A stretch of DNA of 64,000 nt from Phycisphaeraceae bacterium (GCA_028284155.1 JANQSF010000034.1:1-64000), one strand, 5' to 3'. Positions 31,504 through 41,384 are shown, numbered from the stretch's first letter. The notes: a model not told the origin generated them from the sequence alone. Numbers and translations are program-made.

Positions 31504-32061
31504 TCAGAAACTCTTTGTGTGACCGTTGTTAATGTCGATCACGTACTCATCGTCGTTGAAATCGATAACGCGAATATGGTCATCATGTACGCTGATCCCA
31601 TTCGTGAGAATGTCAGCGCCGCCAGCTTCCCAGACGATTTGGCCGTCGTCGGAAATGCGCGCCACTTGAAGTTCGCCATGTGAGATCAAGCAACCGTGCT
31701 TCTCCGAGTGATACACGCCAAAACAAGTCGCCCAGTCTGTCTTGGTTGCCCAATCGAGTTCGAGCATCGGGATGCCAAGCGATACCATAAATGGCCCGAC
31801 CGCAACGATGCACTTTCCTCTGTGGACGATTGCCGAATGTTCGTGAATCCCGGTCGTGCCCCCGGCCGCCATGAGAATACAAGACGACATGACCCGATCA
31901 TTTTCCGTCACTCGAATCGAGTGACGTGATGTTCCGCCCTCACCTTCCGCACCGAGTACGTGTACTCGATTATAGCTATTCAAGTTATCTGCAGAGCCAA
32001 TCACATATGTTGGATCAACGTCAATTGCGATTCCGTAATTGCCAAGGGCGAGCTTGAGCAT
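31504..32061 (-). CDS. hypothetical protein
   Basis: This 185-residue protein starts at the ATG at 32061 (a TTG at 32091 is possible but has no better ribosome binding site). It is all-beta looking: repeating short strands with Gly/Asp turns (NYGIAIDVDPTYVIGS, YHSEKHGCLISHGELQVARISDDGQIVWEAGG). That resembles one or two blades of a beta-propeller or a PQQ-like blade, though I cannot assign a family. It follows the DUF1501 gene by 36 bases, same direction. Its base composition is clearly lower in GC than its neighbours, so it may be a recent arrival. Confidence 0.5.
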   Translation of the reverse strand: MLKLALGNYGIAIDVDPTYVIGSADNLNSYNRVHVLGAEGEGGTSRHSIRVTENDRVMSSCILMAAGGTTGIHEHSAIVHRGKCIVAVGPFMVSLGIPMLELDWATKTDWATCFGVYHSEKHGCLISHGELQVARISDDGQIVWEAGGADILTNGISVHDDHIRVIDFNDDEYVIDINNGHTKSF

Positions 32062-32097
32062 TGTTGACAGCTTGACTCTAGTGCCTGTCAATCGCAG

Positions 32098-33576
32098 TCA
32101 AATAATCTGATTCATCGGCTCCGTATCCTCAACACCCACCAGCCGGTGATTCAGCCCGCCGAAGAAGTAGGACAGGTGATTCGGATCGAGGCCCATCTGC
32201 TGCAACACCGTCGCGTGCAGATTCTTGACGTGGAAGCGGTCTTCGACCGCATGGGCGCCCAGTTCGTCGGTTTGGCCGACGCTCACGCCGCCCTTGATGC
32301 CGCCGCCGGCCATCCACATCGTGAAGCCGTAGCTGTTGTGGTCGCGGCCGGTGCCCTTGGCGTATTCGGCCGTCGGCTGCCTGCCGAACTCGCCGCCCCA
32401 GACGACGATCGTCGATTCGAGCAAGCCGCGTTGCTTGAGGTCTTTTAAGAGGCCGGCGATCGGCTTGTCGGTGCGACCCGCGTGGTAGTTGTGGTTTTTT
32501 TCGAGGTCGCCGTGCGCGTCCCAGTTGTTGTCATTGTGGTTGCCGCCGGCGTAGACCTGGATGTAACGCACGCCGCGCTCGACCAGCCGGCGGGTCAGCA
32601 GCATGCGTCGGCCGAAGTTGGCCGTCTTGGGGTCGTCGAGGCCGTACAGCACCTTGATGTGGTCCGGCTCGCCGCTGATGTCGGTCGCCTCCGGCGCGTG
32701 CATCTGCATCTTGTACGCAAGCTCGTAGCTGGCGATGCGCGCGGCCAAGTCGCTGTTCTTGATGTGCTTCGCCGCGTGCTCGTCGTTATACGCCTTGAGC
32801 GTGTCGAGCAGTTTGCGCTGCGTCGTTCGGCTCATGCCCGCCGGCGGCTTGAGGTTCAGGATCGGCTCGCCCTCGCTGCGGAAGATCGTGCCCTGATACT
32901 GCGCGGGCATGAAGCCGCTGGACCAGTTCTTCGCGCCGCTGATCGGCCCGCCGGTCGGGTCGAGCATGACGATGTGACCCGGCAGGTTCTCGTTCACACT
33001 ACCCAGACCGTACGTCACCCAACTGCCCATGCACGGCGAGCCGGAGACGAGTCGGCCGGAGTTCATCATGAACATGGCCGAGCCGTGGATCGGGCTCTCG
33101 GCGTACATCGAGTGGATGAACGCGATGTCGTCCACACACTCGCCCACGTGCGGGAACAGGTCGCTGACCATCTTGCCGCATTGGCCGTACTTCTTGAACT
33201 TCCACTTCGGCCCGACGACGCGGCCCTTGTTCTTGTGGCCGCCTCGGCCGAACGTCTTGACGTCGATCGTCTTGCCGTCCAGCGGGTAGAGCTTCGGCTT
33301 GTAGTCGAACGTATCGACCTGGCTCGGCCCGCCGTACATGAACAGGAAGATGACCGACTTGGCCTTCGGCTCGAAGTGCGGCTTCCTCGGCGCAAGCGGG
33401 TTGCGGAACGGCGTCGCGCCGTCGGCCGCGACGGCCTGATTGGCTAGGAAGCCGTCCTCGGCGAGCATGCCGGTCAGCGCCGCGCCGGTAAAGCCGGCGC
33501 CGGCCTGCCAGAGGAACTCGCGTCGCGTGCGGTTACAGAACGTCGCGCGGGGCTTGTCGTGGGTGGGTCGGGTCAT
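32098..33576 (-). CDS. DUF1501 family protein, Tat-exported
   Basis: This 492-residue protein has a twin-arginine signal (RTRREFLWQAGAGFTGAALTG, residues 16-36) and the DUF1501 core: SVIFLFMYGGPSQVDTFDYKP, IHSMYAESPIHGSA, VVWGGEFGRQPTAEYAKGTGRDHN and HATVLQQMGLDPNHL. The domain is related to the alkaline-phosphatase/sulfatase fold but its activity is not known. In planctomycetes the gene nearly always pairs with a PSCyt1-DUF1549-DUF1553 gene. Here that partner lies 54 bases upstream in the same direction, so the two are probably an operon. A low-GC hypothetical follows. Confidence 0.9.
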   Translation of the reverse strand: MTRPTHDKPRATFCNRTRREFLWQAGAGFTGAALTGMLAEDGFLANQAVAADGATPFRNPLAPRKPHFEPKAKSVIFLFMYGGPSQVDTFDYKPKLYPLDGKTIDVKTFGRGGHKNKGRVVGPKWKFKKYGQCGKMVSDLFPHVGECVDDIAFIHSMYAESPIHGSAMFMMNSGRLVSGSPCMGSWVTYGLGSVNENLPGHIVMLDPTGGPISGAKNWSSGFMPAQYQGTIFRSEGEPILNLKPPAGMSRTTQRKLLDTLKAYNDEHAAKHIKNSDLAARIASYELAYKMQMHAPEATDISGEPDHIKVLYGLDDPKTANFGRRMLLTRRLVERGVRYIQVYAGGNHNDNNWDAHGDLEKNHNYHAGRTDKPIAGLLKDLKQRGLLESTIVVWGGEFGRQPTAEYAKGTGRDHNSYGFTMWMAGGGIKGGVSVGQTDELGAHAVEDRFHVKNLHATVLQQMGLDPNHLSYFFGGLNHRLVGVEDTEPMNQII

Positions 33577-33630
33577 CGTGTCACCTTGTCCGTTTGTGGC
33601 GAGGCATTTCCAAGACGGAAACGCGACCGC

Positions 33631-36174
33631 TTAGTCCAGGTAAACAAACTCGTTCAGATTCAAGACCACTAAACAGTAATACTCAAGCGCCTTGTCGGCT
33701 GAGATACCGTCCACATTCTTCAATTCGTCGATCAGCTTGATGCCGCGATCGATCTCGCTGGCTTGTGGCGTGCGTTGCGTCGCAAGGCGCAGGGCCTGCG
33801 CGACCTGATCGCGCACGTCGTTGCCAGCCTCTTTGCGCAGGCGGGCGGCGAACGCGCGGGCCTGGTCGAGAATGAACTCGCTGTTGAGCATGCCCAAAGC
33901 CTGCGTCGGCTGCGTCGTCGCGAAACGGACGGGGCAGGTGTTGTCCGTGTCCGCCACGTCGAAATCTTCGAGCATCGGGACGAGCAGCGAGCGTTTGACG
34001 TGGATGTAGATACTGCGGCGGTAGCGGTCCGGTTCGCCGGAGGTCGGCCAATTCGCGCCGGGGCGGGATTGGCCCTGCATCACCTCGCGCGGGATCGGCG
34101 GGTAAACGCTCTTGCCGTAGATCGGCGTGTGCAGTCGGCCGTTCATCGTCAGGACCGAGTCGCGGATCTCCTCAGCCGTGAGCCGACGCACATCGAACCG
34201 CCAGCGGAGCAGGTTGTTCGGGTCCTTGCCGTAGGCCGTGCTGTCGTAGCTCGCTGACAACCGGTACGTGCTCGACGTCATGATCAGCTTGTGCAGCTTC
34301 TTGAAGCTCCAGCCCTGCGAGCGGAACTCGCTGGCCAACCAGTCGAGCAGATGCGGGTGGGTCGGCCGATCGCCCTGGAAGCCGAAGTCATTGGCCGACG
34401 CGACGATGCCCCGACCGAAGTGGTGCTGCCAGACACGGTTGACGATCACGCGGGCGACCAGCGGGTTCTTGTCGTCGAACAGCCAATCGACCAGCACGGT
34501 CCGCCGGCCGGCCGACCTGGCGCCGTCTTTCGGCGCGTCGAACTTCGGCTCGGGGAAGCCGAGCACCTGCGGGAAACCGGGCTCGACAGCCTTGCCGTTG
34601 ACTCCCGCGTTGCCGCGGATCTGCACGTGCGTCACGGGCGGGTTGCGTTCGGCGCTGATCGCCAGCACGCGGACGTCGGCATTGGCCCGCGCGGCGCGCT
34701 GCTGTTCACGTTCGTTGAACGCCTTTTCATACCGGCCCTTCAAACCCTTGGGCAGCAACTTCGCGTGCGACTTGAGCACGGCCAACTTGTTCGACTCGAA
34801 CTTCCAGTCGTCGCGCACGCCGCCGGGCAGCTTGTCGGCGATCTCTTTATCCCACCGCGAAAGTTGCGCGTCGAGTTGGTTCAGCTTCGTGTCGTCGAAC
34901 GTGATCTGCGACGCATACTTCTTCAGGTCGTCCGGCTTGACGTGCTCCGCGAGTCGGCGGTGGAAGTTGCCCTGATTGAAACCCTTGCCGTGCCCGTCGC
35001 GCCCGTTCTGGAACGACTTGACATCGCGGAAGAATGCGAGGAAGCGGTAGTAGTCTTCCTGCGGGAGCGGGTCGATCTTGTGGCTGTGGCAGCGGGCGCA
35101 GTTTAACGTCAATCCCAGCACGCCTTGACCCGTCACCGTGACCCAGTCGTCCAACTCGTCCCAACGCGACTTGGGCGGGTCGGCCGACTCATCGTCCCAC
35201 AGGCCGAGCCGGTAGTACCCGGTCGCGATCATCGACCTCGGCGTGACCGTTTCCAACTCGTCACCCGCCAACTGCTCGCGGATGAATTGGTCGTAAGGCA
35301 TGTCCTCGTTGAACGCGCGGATCACGAAGTCGCGGTACCGCCAAACGTCCGGCTTCGGGTTGTCGCGCTCGAACGAATTCGACTCGGCGTAGTGCACGAG
35401 GTCAAGCCAGTGTCGGCCCCATTTCTCGCCGTAATGCGGCGACGCCAGCAGTTGGTCGATCACCTTTTCATACGCGTCCGGTGATGTGTCCTTCAGAAAC
35501 GCTTCGACCTGCGCCGGGGTCGGCGGCAGGCCGATCAGGTCGTAGTACGCGCGGCGCAGCAGCGAGACTTTGTCTGCCGGCTTGACCGGCCTGAGGCCGG
35601 CCGAGGTCAAGCGCTGAAGGATGAACGCATCGATCGGATTACGAACCCAGCCGCCGTCTCGCAGCGCGGGCACAGCGGGCCGAACGATCGGCCGAAACGA
35701 CCAGTGGTTGCGGGTCCGTTCGTTGATCTTCGTGTTGTCGTCGCCCGCCTCGGCGTGCGTGTGTTTCGGCTTGGCGTCGGGCGGGTAAGGCGCGCCCATC
35801 TTGACCCACTTGGTCAGGGTGGCGATCTTGGCAGCATCGAGCTTGCCCTTGGGCGGCATTTGCAGGTCGTCGTCTTCGTAACCGATCGCGACGAGCAGCC
35901 AACTGGCGTCCGGCTTCTGTGTGTTCACGGCAGGCCCAAGCTCGCCGCCCTTGAGCACGCCGTCACGGAACGTCAGGTCGAGGTCGCCTCGTATCCGCTT
36001 CTCGCCACCGTGGCACTTCAGACAGTTCTTAACGAGGATCGGCCGAACCTCGTCGTTGTAAAACTTGACCTGCTCCGGCGTGGCCGGCGCGTCGGCGGCG
36101 CGGACAAGACCCGTCAACATCGCTGACAGCAGCAGCGTCGTCGCGAGGAGGTTGGTTGGGATCAAACGTGTCAC
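33631..36174 (-). CDS. planctomycete cytochrome c (PSCyt1)-DUF1549-DUF1553 protein
   Basis: This 847-residue protein has a signal peptide (TNLLATTLLLSAMLTGLVRA) and an N-terminal haem domain, PSCyt1, with CLKCH near residue 52 and MPPK as the likely Met ligand. DUF1549 follows (about 175-390, AHF...IDAFILQRL, LLRRAYYDLIGLPPTPAQVE), with an 'EKWGRHWLDLVHYAES' segment. DUF1553 fills the C-terminus (about 560-830, GNPLVARVIVNRVWQHHFGRGI-type). It is exported and covalently binds haem through the Cys pair. The gene is the first of a pair with the DUF1501 gene; the pair is a planctomycete hallmark of unknown biochemistry, often linked to polysaccharide breakdown. Confidence 0.9.
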   Translation of the reverse strand: MTRLIPTNLLATTLLLSAMLTGLVRAADAPATPEQVKFYNDEVRPILVKNCLKCHGGEKRIRGDLDLTFRDGVLKGGELGPAVNTQKPDASWLLVAIGYEDDDLQMPPKGKLDAAKIATLTKWVKMGAPYPPDAKPKHTHAEAGDDNTKINERTRNHWSFRPIVRPAVPALRDGGWVRNPIDAFILQRLTSAGLRPVKPADKVSLLRRAYYDLIGLPPTPAQVEAFLKDTSPDAYEKVIDQLLASPHYGEKWGRHWLDLVHYAESNSFERDNPKPDVWRYRDFVIRAFNEDMPYDQFIREQLAGDELETVTPRSMIATGYYRLGLWDDESADPPKSRWDELDDWVTVTGQGVLGLTLNCARCHSHKIDPLPQEDYYRFLAFFRDVKSFQNGRDGHGKGFNQGNFHRRLAEHVKPDDLKKYASQITFDDTKLNQLDAQLSRWDKEIADKLPGGVRDDWKFESNKLAVLKSHAKLLPKGLKGRYEKAFNEREQQRAARANADVRVLAISAERNPPVTHVQIRGNAGVNGKAVEPGFPQVLGFPEPKFDAPKDGARSAGRRTVLVDWLFDDKNPLVARVIVNRVWQHHFGRGIVASANDFGFQGDRPTHPHLLDWLASEFRSQGWSFKKLHKLIMTSSTYRLSASYDSTAYGKDPNNLLRWRFDVRRLTAEEIRDSVLTMNGRLHTPIYGKSVYPPIPREVMQGQSRPGANWPTSGEPDRYRRSIYIHVKRSLLVPMLEDFDVADTDNTCPVRFATTQPTQALGMLNSEFILDQARAFAARLRKEAGNDVRDQVAQALRLATQRTPQASEIDRGIKLIDELKNVDGISADKALEYYCLVVLNLNEFVYLD

Positions 36175-36373
36175 GCGAAACGTCTCCGGCGGGGTCGTTG
36201 GCGAGTGTCGATTATAGGGTAGTCCGTCGGTCGAACGACCGAACGGTTCTTACCCGGCAATTGAGATCGATTACGTAAGACCGGCTACGGCGGGCAGGTT
36301 GGCATCGTCCAAGGCGTAGAGCGGCCACTGCTCACCATCCCGTTGCCGCATTCTCTGGCGGGAAGCGCCCATC

Positions 36374-37336
36374 CTACATCGGCTCATTCAGCGGGGTCTT
36401 CGGTCGCTGGCCCGCCAGCACGAGCAGGACGTTTTCGGCGGACAGAAGCCGTCCTGACCGCCGGCTGTCCATCGTGCTGCCGCCGACGTGCGGCGCGAGC
36501 GCGACGTTGTCGAGACTCATCAGCTCGGGATGGACGGCCGGCTCGTTTTCGAAGACGTCGAGCCCCGCGCCGGCGAGGTGGCCCAATTTCAGGGAATCGA
36601 CCAGCGCCTGTTCGTCGACGCACTTGCCGCGCGCCATGTTGACGACAATCGCGCCGCGTCTCATGCTCGCCAACCGCCGCGCGTCGAGCAAGTGCTTCGA
36701 GTCGTCGTTCAGCGGGGTGTGCAACGACACAACATCCGACTCAGCCAACAGGTCGTCGAGCGAGCGGTAGTTGGGGTCGTCGCTGGGCGTGCGCCGCGTG
36801 TGGATGACGTTCATGTCGAACGCGCGGGCGCGTTTCTCGACGGCCTTGCCGATCTTGCCGTAGCCGATGATGCCCAGCGTCTTGCCGGGCAACAACATAC
36901 CCTCCCACAGCACGGGCCGGAACCCGTCGTGCTCCCATTGGCCCGTGCGGACATAACGGTCGCCGCGCGTGATGTGACGCGCCGCGGCCAGCAGCAGGCC
37001 GATCGTCGCGTCGGCCGTGCACTCGGTGAACGCGTCGGGTGTGTTGGTCGCCCACACGCCGCGTGTGGCCATCAAGTCAAGAGCGAAGTTGTCGAAGCCG
37101 TTGGCGACGTTGGCGACGATCTTCACACCCGGCAGCGCATCGAGCAGCGCCGCGTCAACCCGCAACTCACCGCCACAGATAATCGCGTCCAGCGGCGCAT
37201 GCGTAAAGACCTCGCTCGGCGGCATCATCCGCCCGTCGTCCGGGCCGAACACGAGCGTCGCCTTGCCGACGAGCGGTGCGACGTGTTCCTGCGGGATGGC
37301 GTGCGTGATCAGGACGCGGGGCAAATCTTGACTCAT
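36374..37336 (-). CDS. D-isomer-specific 2-hydroxyacid dehydrogenase
   Basis: This 320-residue protein belongs to the NAD(P)-dependent D-2-hydroxyacid dehydrogenase family. The Rossmann motif GYGKIGKAV is near residue 155. The catalytic Arg (NMARGKCVDEQAL), Glu (GLDVFENEP) and His (LAPHVGG) are all present. The best guess is glyoxylate/hydroxypyruvate reductase activity, which fits the family's most common small-substrate members, but formate, phosphoglycerate or erythronate substrates cannot be excluded. The neighbours do not define a pathway. Confidence 0.85.
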   Translation of the reverse strand: MSQDLPRVLITHAIPQEHVAPLVGKATLVFGPDDGRMMPPSEVFTHAPLDAIICGGELRVDAALLDALPGVKIVANVANGFDNFALDLMATRGVWATNTPDAFTECTADATIGLLLAAARHITRGDRYVRTGQWEHDGFRPVLWEGMLLPGKTLGIIGYGKIGKAVEKRARAFDMNVIHTRRTPSDDPNYRSLDDLLAESDVVSLHTPLNDDSKHLLDARRLASMRRGAIVVNMARGKCVDEQALVDSLKLGHLAGAGLDVFENEPAVHPELMSLDNVALAPHVGGSTMDSRRSGRLLSAENVLLVLAGQRPKTPLNEPM

Positions 37337-37386
37337 GATGTGCGGGGCGCTCGGGACGTTCCGTTCTCAACCCACTCTCAAACTAC

Positions 37387-38625
37387 TCACTTCGCAAAGC
37401 AATACAAATGACTCTCGGTCCGCAGGAAGATCGCGCCGTCACCCACAGCCAAAGTCGCGAGCGTCTTCTGTTTCAGGTCGTTCTCGGCGAGCACCTCGAA
37501 CGACTTGCCCGGCTTCAGAACGACTGTCTTGCCTTGTTCGTTTGTGATGTAGATGCGTCCGTCGGCAAACACGGGAGACGCGGAATATGCGCCGCCGATG
37601 CGCTCCTGCCAGTGTTCCTCGCCGGTCTTGGCGTCGACGCACGTCGCCATGCCGCGGTCGGCGAAGCAGTACAGCTCGTCGCCGACGACGAGCATCGACG
37701 GCGTGTGCGGCGCGCCTTTGGTCATCTGCCAAGCGACGTGCGTATCGGTCACGTCACCCTTACCTGTCGGTTTGATCGCCAGCAACACCGGCCGATCGAA
37801 TCCGCTGGACACGAACACCAGACCGTGCGCGTAAACAGGTCGCGGCACGACGGAATACCCCTCGCCGTAACGCGCTTTCCAAATTGGCTTGCCGGACTTC
37901 GGGTCGTACGCGACGACCGCCCCGCTGCCCGGCGAAACGATCTGCTTGCGTCCTTCGACCTCGATCACCAGCGGTGTGCTGAACGAAAACTTCCGTCGCA
38001 CTTCCGTGTCACGCGGCGTGCGCCATCGCTCCTTGCCGGTTTTCACGTCAAGCGCGATGACGAACGGGTTGCGCGCCGCATCGCAACTGAAAAACAGCAC
38101 ATCGTCGACAACGACGGGTGAGCCACCGTTGCCGTGAACCGGTGGGTACTTGATCTGCTGCCGCCAAACGACCTTGCCGTCGAGCGTCAGGCAGGCCGTG
38201 CCCTGGTGGCCGAAGTGCACGTAGAGCTTGTCGTCATGGATCAACGGCGTCGGGCTGGCGTGGCTGTTCTTGCGGTGGGGCCGCGGCGACGTTCGGCCGT
38301 CTTGCGTGAACAGCTCGGTGTCCCAGACCGGCTTTCCCGTTTTGGCGTCGAGGCAGAACGCGCGCAACGACATGTTGCCGCCCGACCCCGCGGGCACGGC
38401 CGTGGTCAGGTAGAGCTTGCCTTGATGGAGCACGGGCGAGGACCACCCGCTGCCCGGGATGGCTCGCTTCCAAACGACGTTCTGCGACGGCCCAAACTCG
38501 GTTGGCAGGCCGGTCGCCGTCGCGTGGCCTTGCGCCGTCGGGCCGCGGAACTGCGGCCAATCGTCAGCGCGCACCGTCGTCATCATCAACAAGGCACAGG
38601 CACACACCGTCAGCAAACGTCTCAT
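37387..38625 (-). CDS. secreted PQQ-like beta-propeller protein
   Basis: This 412-residue protein begins at the ATG at 38625, where the signal peptide RRLLTVCACALLMMTTVRA starts; the longer open frame contains no export signal. It is an outer-type PQQ-like propeller: DDWPQFRGPTAQGH near the start, and repeats DAKTGKPVWDTE, DVKTGKERWRTP, DPKSGKPIWKARY and DAKTGEEHWQERI. No catalytic residues or EF-hands are seen, unlike the propeller at 26.9 kb. It follows the 2-hydroxyacid dehydrogenase by ~50 bases in the same direction, but the propeller lies upstream of it in transcription. The role is unknown. Confidence 0.85.
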   Translation of the reverse strand: MRRLLTVCACALLMMTTVRADDWPQFRGPTAQGHATATGLPTEFGPSQNVVWKRAIPGSGWSSPVLHQGKLYLTTAVPAGSGGNMSLRAFCLDAKTGKPVWDTELFTQDGRTSPRPHRKNSHASPTPLIHDDKLYVHFGHQGTACLTLDGKVVWRQQIKYPPVHGNGGSPVVVDDVLFFSCDAARNPFVIALDVKTGKERWRTPRDTEVRRKFSFSTPLVIEVEGRKQIVSPGSGAVVAYDPKSGKPIWKARYGEGYSVVPRPVYAHGLVFVSSGFDRPVLLAIKPTGKGDVTDTHVAWQMTKGAPHTPSMLVVGDELYCFADRGMATCVDAKTGEEHWQERIGGAYSASPVFADGRIYITNEQGKTVVLKPGKSFEVLAENDLKQKTLATLAVGDGAIFLRTESHLYCFAK

Positions 38626-38723
38626 ATCCAAGCTCGCAAGGGTAAAAGAGAGCCAGAGTATATCGCACGCCGACCGGCCTCGGCTGATCACAGGCAGCGG
38701 GAACTGTGCGTAATGGTGTGTCT

Positions 38724-38792
38724 CGTGCCACGGCCGTGTCGGCCGTGAGGTCCATCGAGGGTGTTGCACACGGCCGACACGGCCGTGGCACG
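38724..38792. repeat. 24-bp perfect inverted repeat, family C
   Basis: Arms CGTGCCACGGCCGTGTCGG... (38724-38747) and its exact inverse (38769-38792) enclose a 21-base loop. Single arms of the same family lie at 48771-48793 and, in variant form, at 59303-59325. Confidence 0.85.
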
Positions 38793-38807
38793 AATGTGAG
38801 GCTCAGA

Positions 38808-39677
38808 TTACGACGTCTGCCGTAAGGCGTGCGCGACGTCGGCCGACTGCCGGTTCGCAAGCACGTCGTGTACGCGGAACATCGCCACACCTGCGGCGAC
38901 GCCAAGCGCCGTGGTCGCGCACGTCGCACCGACGAGCGTGTCCGGCCGCGGCGGGTCGCCGTTCGCGTCGACACAGATCGAACCCATGAACCGCTTACGG
39001 CTCGTGCCCAGCAGCACGGGGTAGCCGGTCGCCACAAAATGATCGAGATTGGCCAACAGCGTCAGGTTGTGTTCGCGCGTCTTGCCGAAGCCGATACCCG
39101 GGTCGATCACGACCTGCCCGCGTGGCACGCCCGCGGCCACCGCCGCCTCGGCGCGTTCAACCAAGTAGGCACGCACCTCGGACACCACGTCGTCGTAATG
39201 CGGCGCGTCCTGCATCGTCTTCGGCTCGCCGGCCATGTGCATCAGCACGATCGGCGCTTGCCGCTCGGCCGCAACTTCGATCGTGCCGAATCGCCCGCCG
39301 GCCACGTCGTTGATGATCGCCGCACCCGCGTCGAGCGCGGCCTCGGCCACGCGCGGTGACATCGTGTCGATGCTGATTACGGCTTCGCTGCCTCGCCCGT
39401 CCAGCGCACGTCTCACACGCTCGATCACGGGCACAACGCGTGCGATCTGCTCGTCGTCGCCCACCGCCTCCGCCCCCGGCCGCGTCGACTCGCCGCCGAC
39501 ATCGATCACGTCCGCCCCATCGTCGACCATGCGCAGCGCGTGCGCCACGGCCGCGTCGATGTCGAGCCATCGGCCGCCGTCAGAAAAGCTGTCGGGCGTC
39601 ACGTTCAGGATGCCCATGATGATCGGCCGACGCATCGACAACGATCGGCCGACCGGGAGTTTCAAGGCGTCAATCAT
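38808..39677 (-). CDS. folP: dihydropteroate synthase
   Basis: FolP joins p-aminobenzoate to the pterin diphosphate in folate synthesis and is the sulfonamide target. The 289-residue protein has GILNVTPDSFSDGG (pterin loop 1), GGESTRPGAE (pABA-binding loop 2), INDVAGG, VLMHMAGEPKTMQ, DPGIGFGKT and the terminal substrate loop GTSRKRF. All elements are in order and of usual length. No other folate gene is nearby. Confidence 0.95.
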   Translation of the reverse strand: MIDALKLPVGRSLSMRRPIIMGILNVTPDSFSDGGRWLDIDAAVAHALRMVDDGADVIDVGGESTRPGAEAVGDDEQIARVVPVIERVRRALDGRGSEAVISIDTMSPRVAEAALDAGAAIINDVAGGRFGTIEVAAERQAPIVLMHMAGEPKTMQDAPHYDDVVSEVRAYLVERAEAAVAAGVPRGQVVIDPGIGFGKTREHNLTLLANLDHFVATGYPVLLGTSRKRFMGSICVDANGDPPRPDTLVGATCATTALGVAAGVAMFRVHDVLANRQSADVAHALRQTS

Positions 39678-39894
39678 CGCCGCAATCTACACGACTTCGT
39701 GCATCACGGCGCGCACAAACCGTTCGGCGTTTCTACTCATCTGCCGACTGGCAGCCGACGCCTACCTGCAACCCGCAACGGCACTTGCGACACGCGCACG
39801 CGCGGAACTGACGTTTGCGTGCGCACGCCGTGTGCGCATTCAGCCCGTCCGACCGGCCAAACCGCGACTCAAACCAGGCTTGCAAGGACACGTC

Positions 39895-40827
39895 ATGCGC
39901 ATCACCCCCAACAGACGAATTGCCGTATCGATCCTGGTTCTCATCGCGACCTGCGGTTCGGCGGGCTGCGGGATGACCGCGCGGCAACGTTCAGCCGTAC
40001 GACAATTCAGCGACGCGACCGCTCAGTTGGCTGACTTGGCGGGCGAACACCTGACCGACTCGCGTCGGCAGGTCGTCGCAATGGGCTTGCTGCGCGCGAA
40101 GTTAGGCGATGCCACCGCCTCGGTCGGATTGGGCACAACCGACACGAACGACAACGGAACGGCTGAGTTGATCGCACCACGCCACCTGCACGATCGGCTG
40201 ACGGCGTTGGCCGCGCTGCGCGACTACGCGAATCTGCTCGGCACACTGAGCGGCGGTTCAGCGGCCGACGACACACAGGTCGCCGCGACGGCATTACACG
40301 CAAGCCTCGCACGCGCCGGCTGGGTCGGTACCGACAATCCACGCAGTCGGCTGTTCGGCCAATTGGTGATGCTCAGCGCGGGTCAGGTGAGCGAAGCACA
40401 ACGGGCCGAAGCGTTGCGACGCGTGGTCGTCGATGCGGAACCGTTCGTGCTCCATGTCCTGACGCTTCTGCAAGACGACCTGGACGCACGGGCTGAGCAA
40501 TGGGCCTTCGCGTACATGGCGTCCATCGACCTGCTGACACAGGCGGCGACGTTGGCTGAGTCTCGGCTGCGTGCGGGTGACGACCCATCCAACGCCGTCA
40601 TGCGCGCCTCGATCGTTGAAGCACGACTGGTCGCGAGTCACAACGCCGAAGCGTTCACGCGCACGTCGCTCGAGTTGCGGCAATTGATCGTCGCGGTGCG
40701 CCTGGGGCAGGTCAATCTGCGTACGGCGTTGCAGTCGCCCGACGTCACGATCGAGGACATCGAACGACTCATGCTCAACGCGCGCGACGCAGTCCAGGCG
40801 ATCGCGGCGATCCGGGCTGAGCGATGA
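39895..40827 (+). CDS. hypothetical lipoprotein, helical
   Basis: This 310-residue protein starts at the ATG at 39895 with a lipoprotein signal peptide and lipobox AGC (Cys near residue 23). The mature part is almost entirely helical and rich in Ala/Leu/Arg, with heptad-like stretches (about 40-60, 240-300), suggesting a coiled coil or helical bundle. I recognise no family. It is followed 200 bases later by a small helical protein in the same direction, separated by a family B repeat. A membrane-anchored scaffold or sensor is plausible; nothing here proves it. Confidence 0.6.
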   Translation: MRITPNRRIAVSILVLIATCGSAGCGMTARQRSAVRQFSDATAQLADLAGEHLTDSRRQVVAMGLLRAKLGDATASVGLGTTDTNDNGTAELIAPRHLHDRLTALAALRDYANLLGTLSGGSAADDTQVAATALHASLARAGWVGTDNPRSRLFGQLVMLSAGQVSEAQRAEALRRVVVDAEPFVLHVLTLLQDDLDARAEQWAFAYMASIDLLTQAATLAESRLRAGDDPSNAVMRASIVEARLVASHNAEAFTRTSLELRQLIVAVRLGQVNLRTALQSPDVTIEDIERLMLNARDAVQAIAAIRAER

Positions 40828-40858
40828 CGACACCGCGCTTTCCTAGCTTCGTCCGAAA

Positions 40859-40932
40859 GTAGGGTGCGCTTCAGCGCACCACAATGAACGGACAGTTTCC
40901 TGGCGGCCTTGGTGCGCTAAAGCGCACCCTAC
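40859..40932. repeat. inverted repeat with GTAGG ends, family B copy (TGCGC type)
   Basis: Arms GTAGGGTGCGCTTCAGCGCA... (40859-40881) and its inverse (40910-40932) differ at one base and are each near-palindromic. The spacer is 28 bases. Confidence 0.85.
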
Positions 40933-41027
40933 GGGTGGGCCGGTGAGTGTTCGGACAACGCCTCGTGGGTCGATCGAGCGGTGATATGACGAATCTCTTG
41001 ACACAAGCCAACCAATCGGAGCCCCTC

Positions 41028-41357
41028 ATGACGACAACACAAATCTCAAGCGAACCCACGCCCGCGCTTGGCCAAGAGCTGACGCGTTCGATCGACCAGT
41101 TGACAACGTTGATCGCCACCACCGACGACGAGCCGCGTGTGACCGAACTGCTGGCCGCGCGCTCGCAACTGGTCGAACAGTTGGCCCGCCTGGTCGACGC
41201 GAACCTGAACGTGTCGTCGGCTGAGTACCGCGACGCGGCGATGGGGCTTGTAAGGGCATCGGCGTCGATCCGGTTGGCGATCAATGACCTGCAGACGGCG
41301 ACCGACGCTGTGCGGGCCGTCGCGCGGGCGATCGACCTCGTCGCCCTGCTGCTGTGA
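41028..41357 (+). CDS. small helical protein, unknown
   Basis: This 109-residue protein is taken to start at the ATG at 41028, which has CGGAG at good spacing; an ATG at 40986 is an alternative. It is helical with regular Leu/Ile spacing (LTRSIDQLTTLIATTDDEPRVTELLAARSQLVEQLARLV), likely a coiled coil, and ends in a hydrophobic LVALLL. No family recognised. It may partner the helical lipoprotein just upstream. Confidence 0.55.
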   Translation: MTTTQISSEPTPALGQELTRSIDQLTTLIATTDDEPRVTELLAARSQLVEQLARLVDANLNVSSAEYRDAAMGLVRASASIRLAINDLQTATDAVRAVARAIDLVALLL

Positions 41358-41384
41358 GCCGCGGCGAGTTGCTATGCTGGCGGC

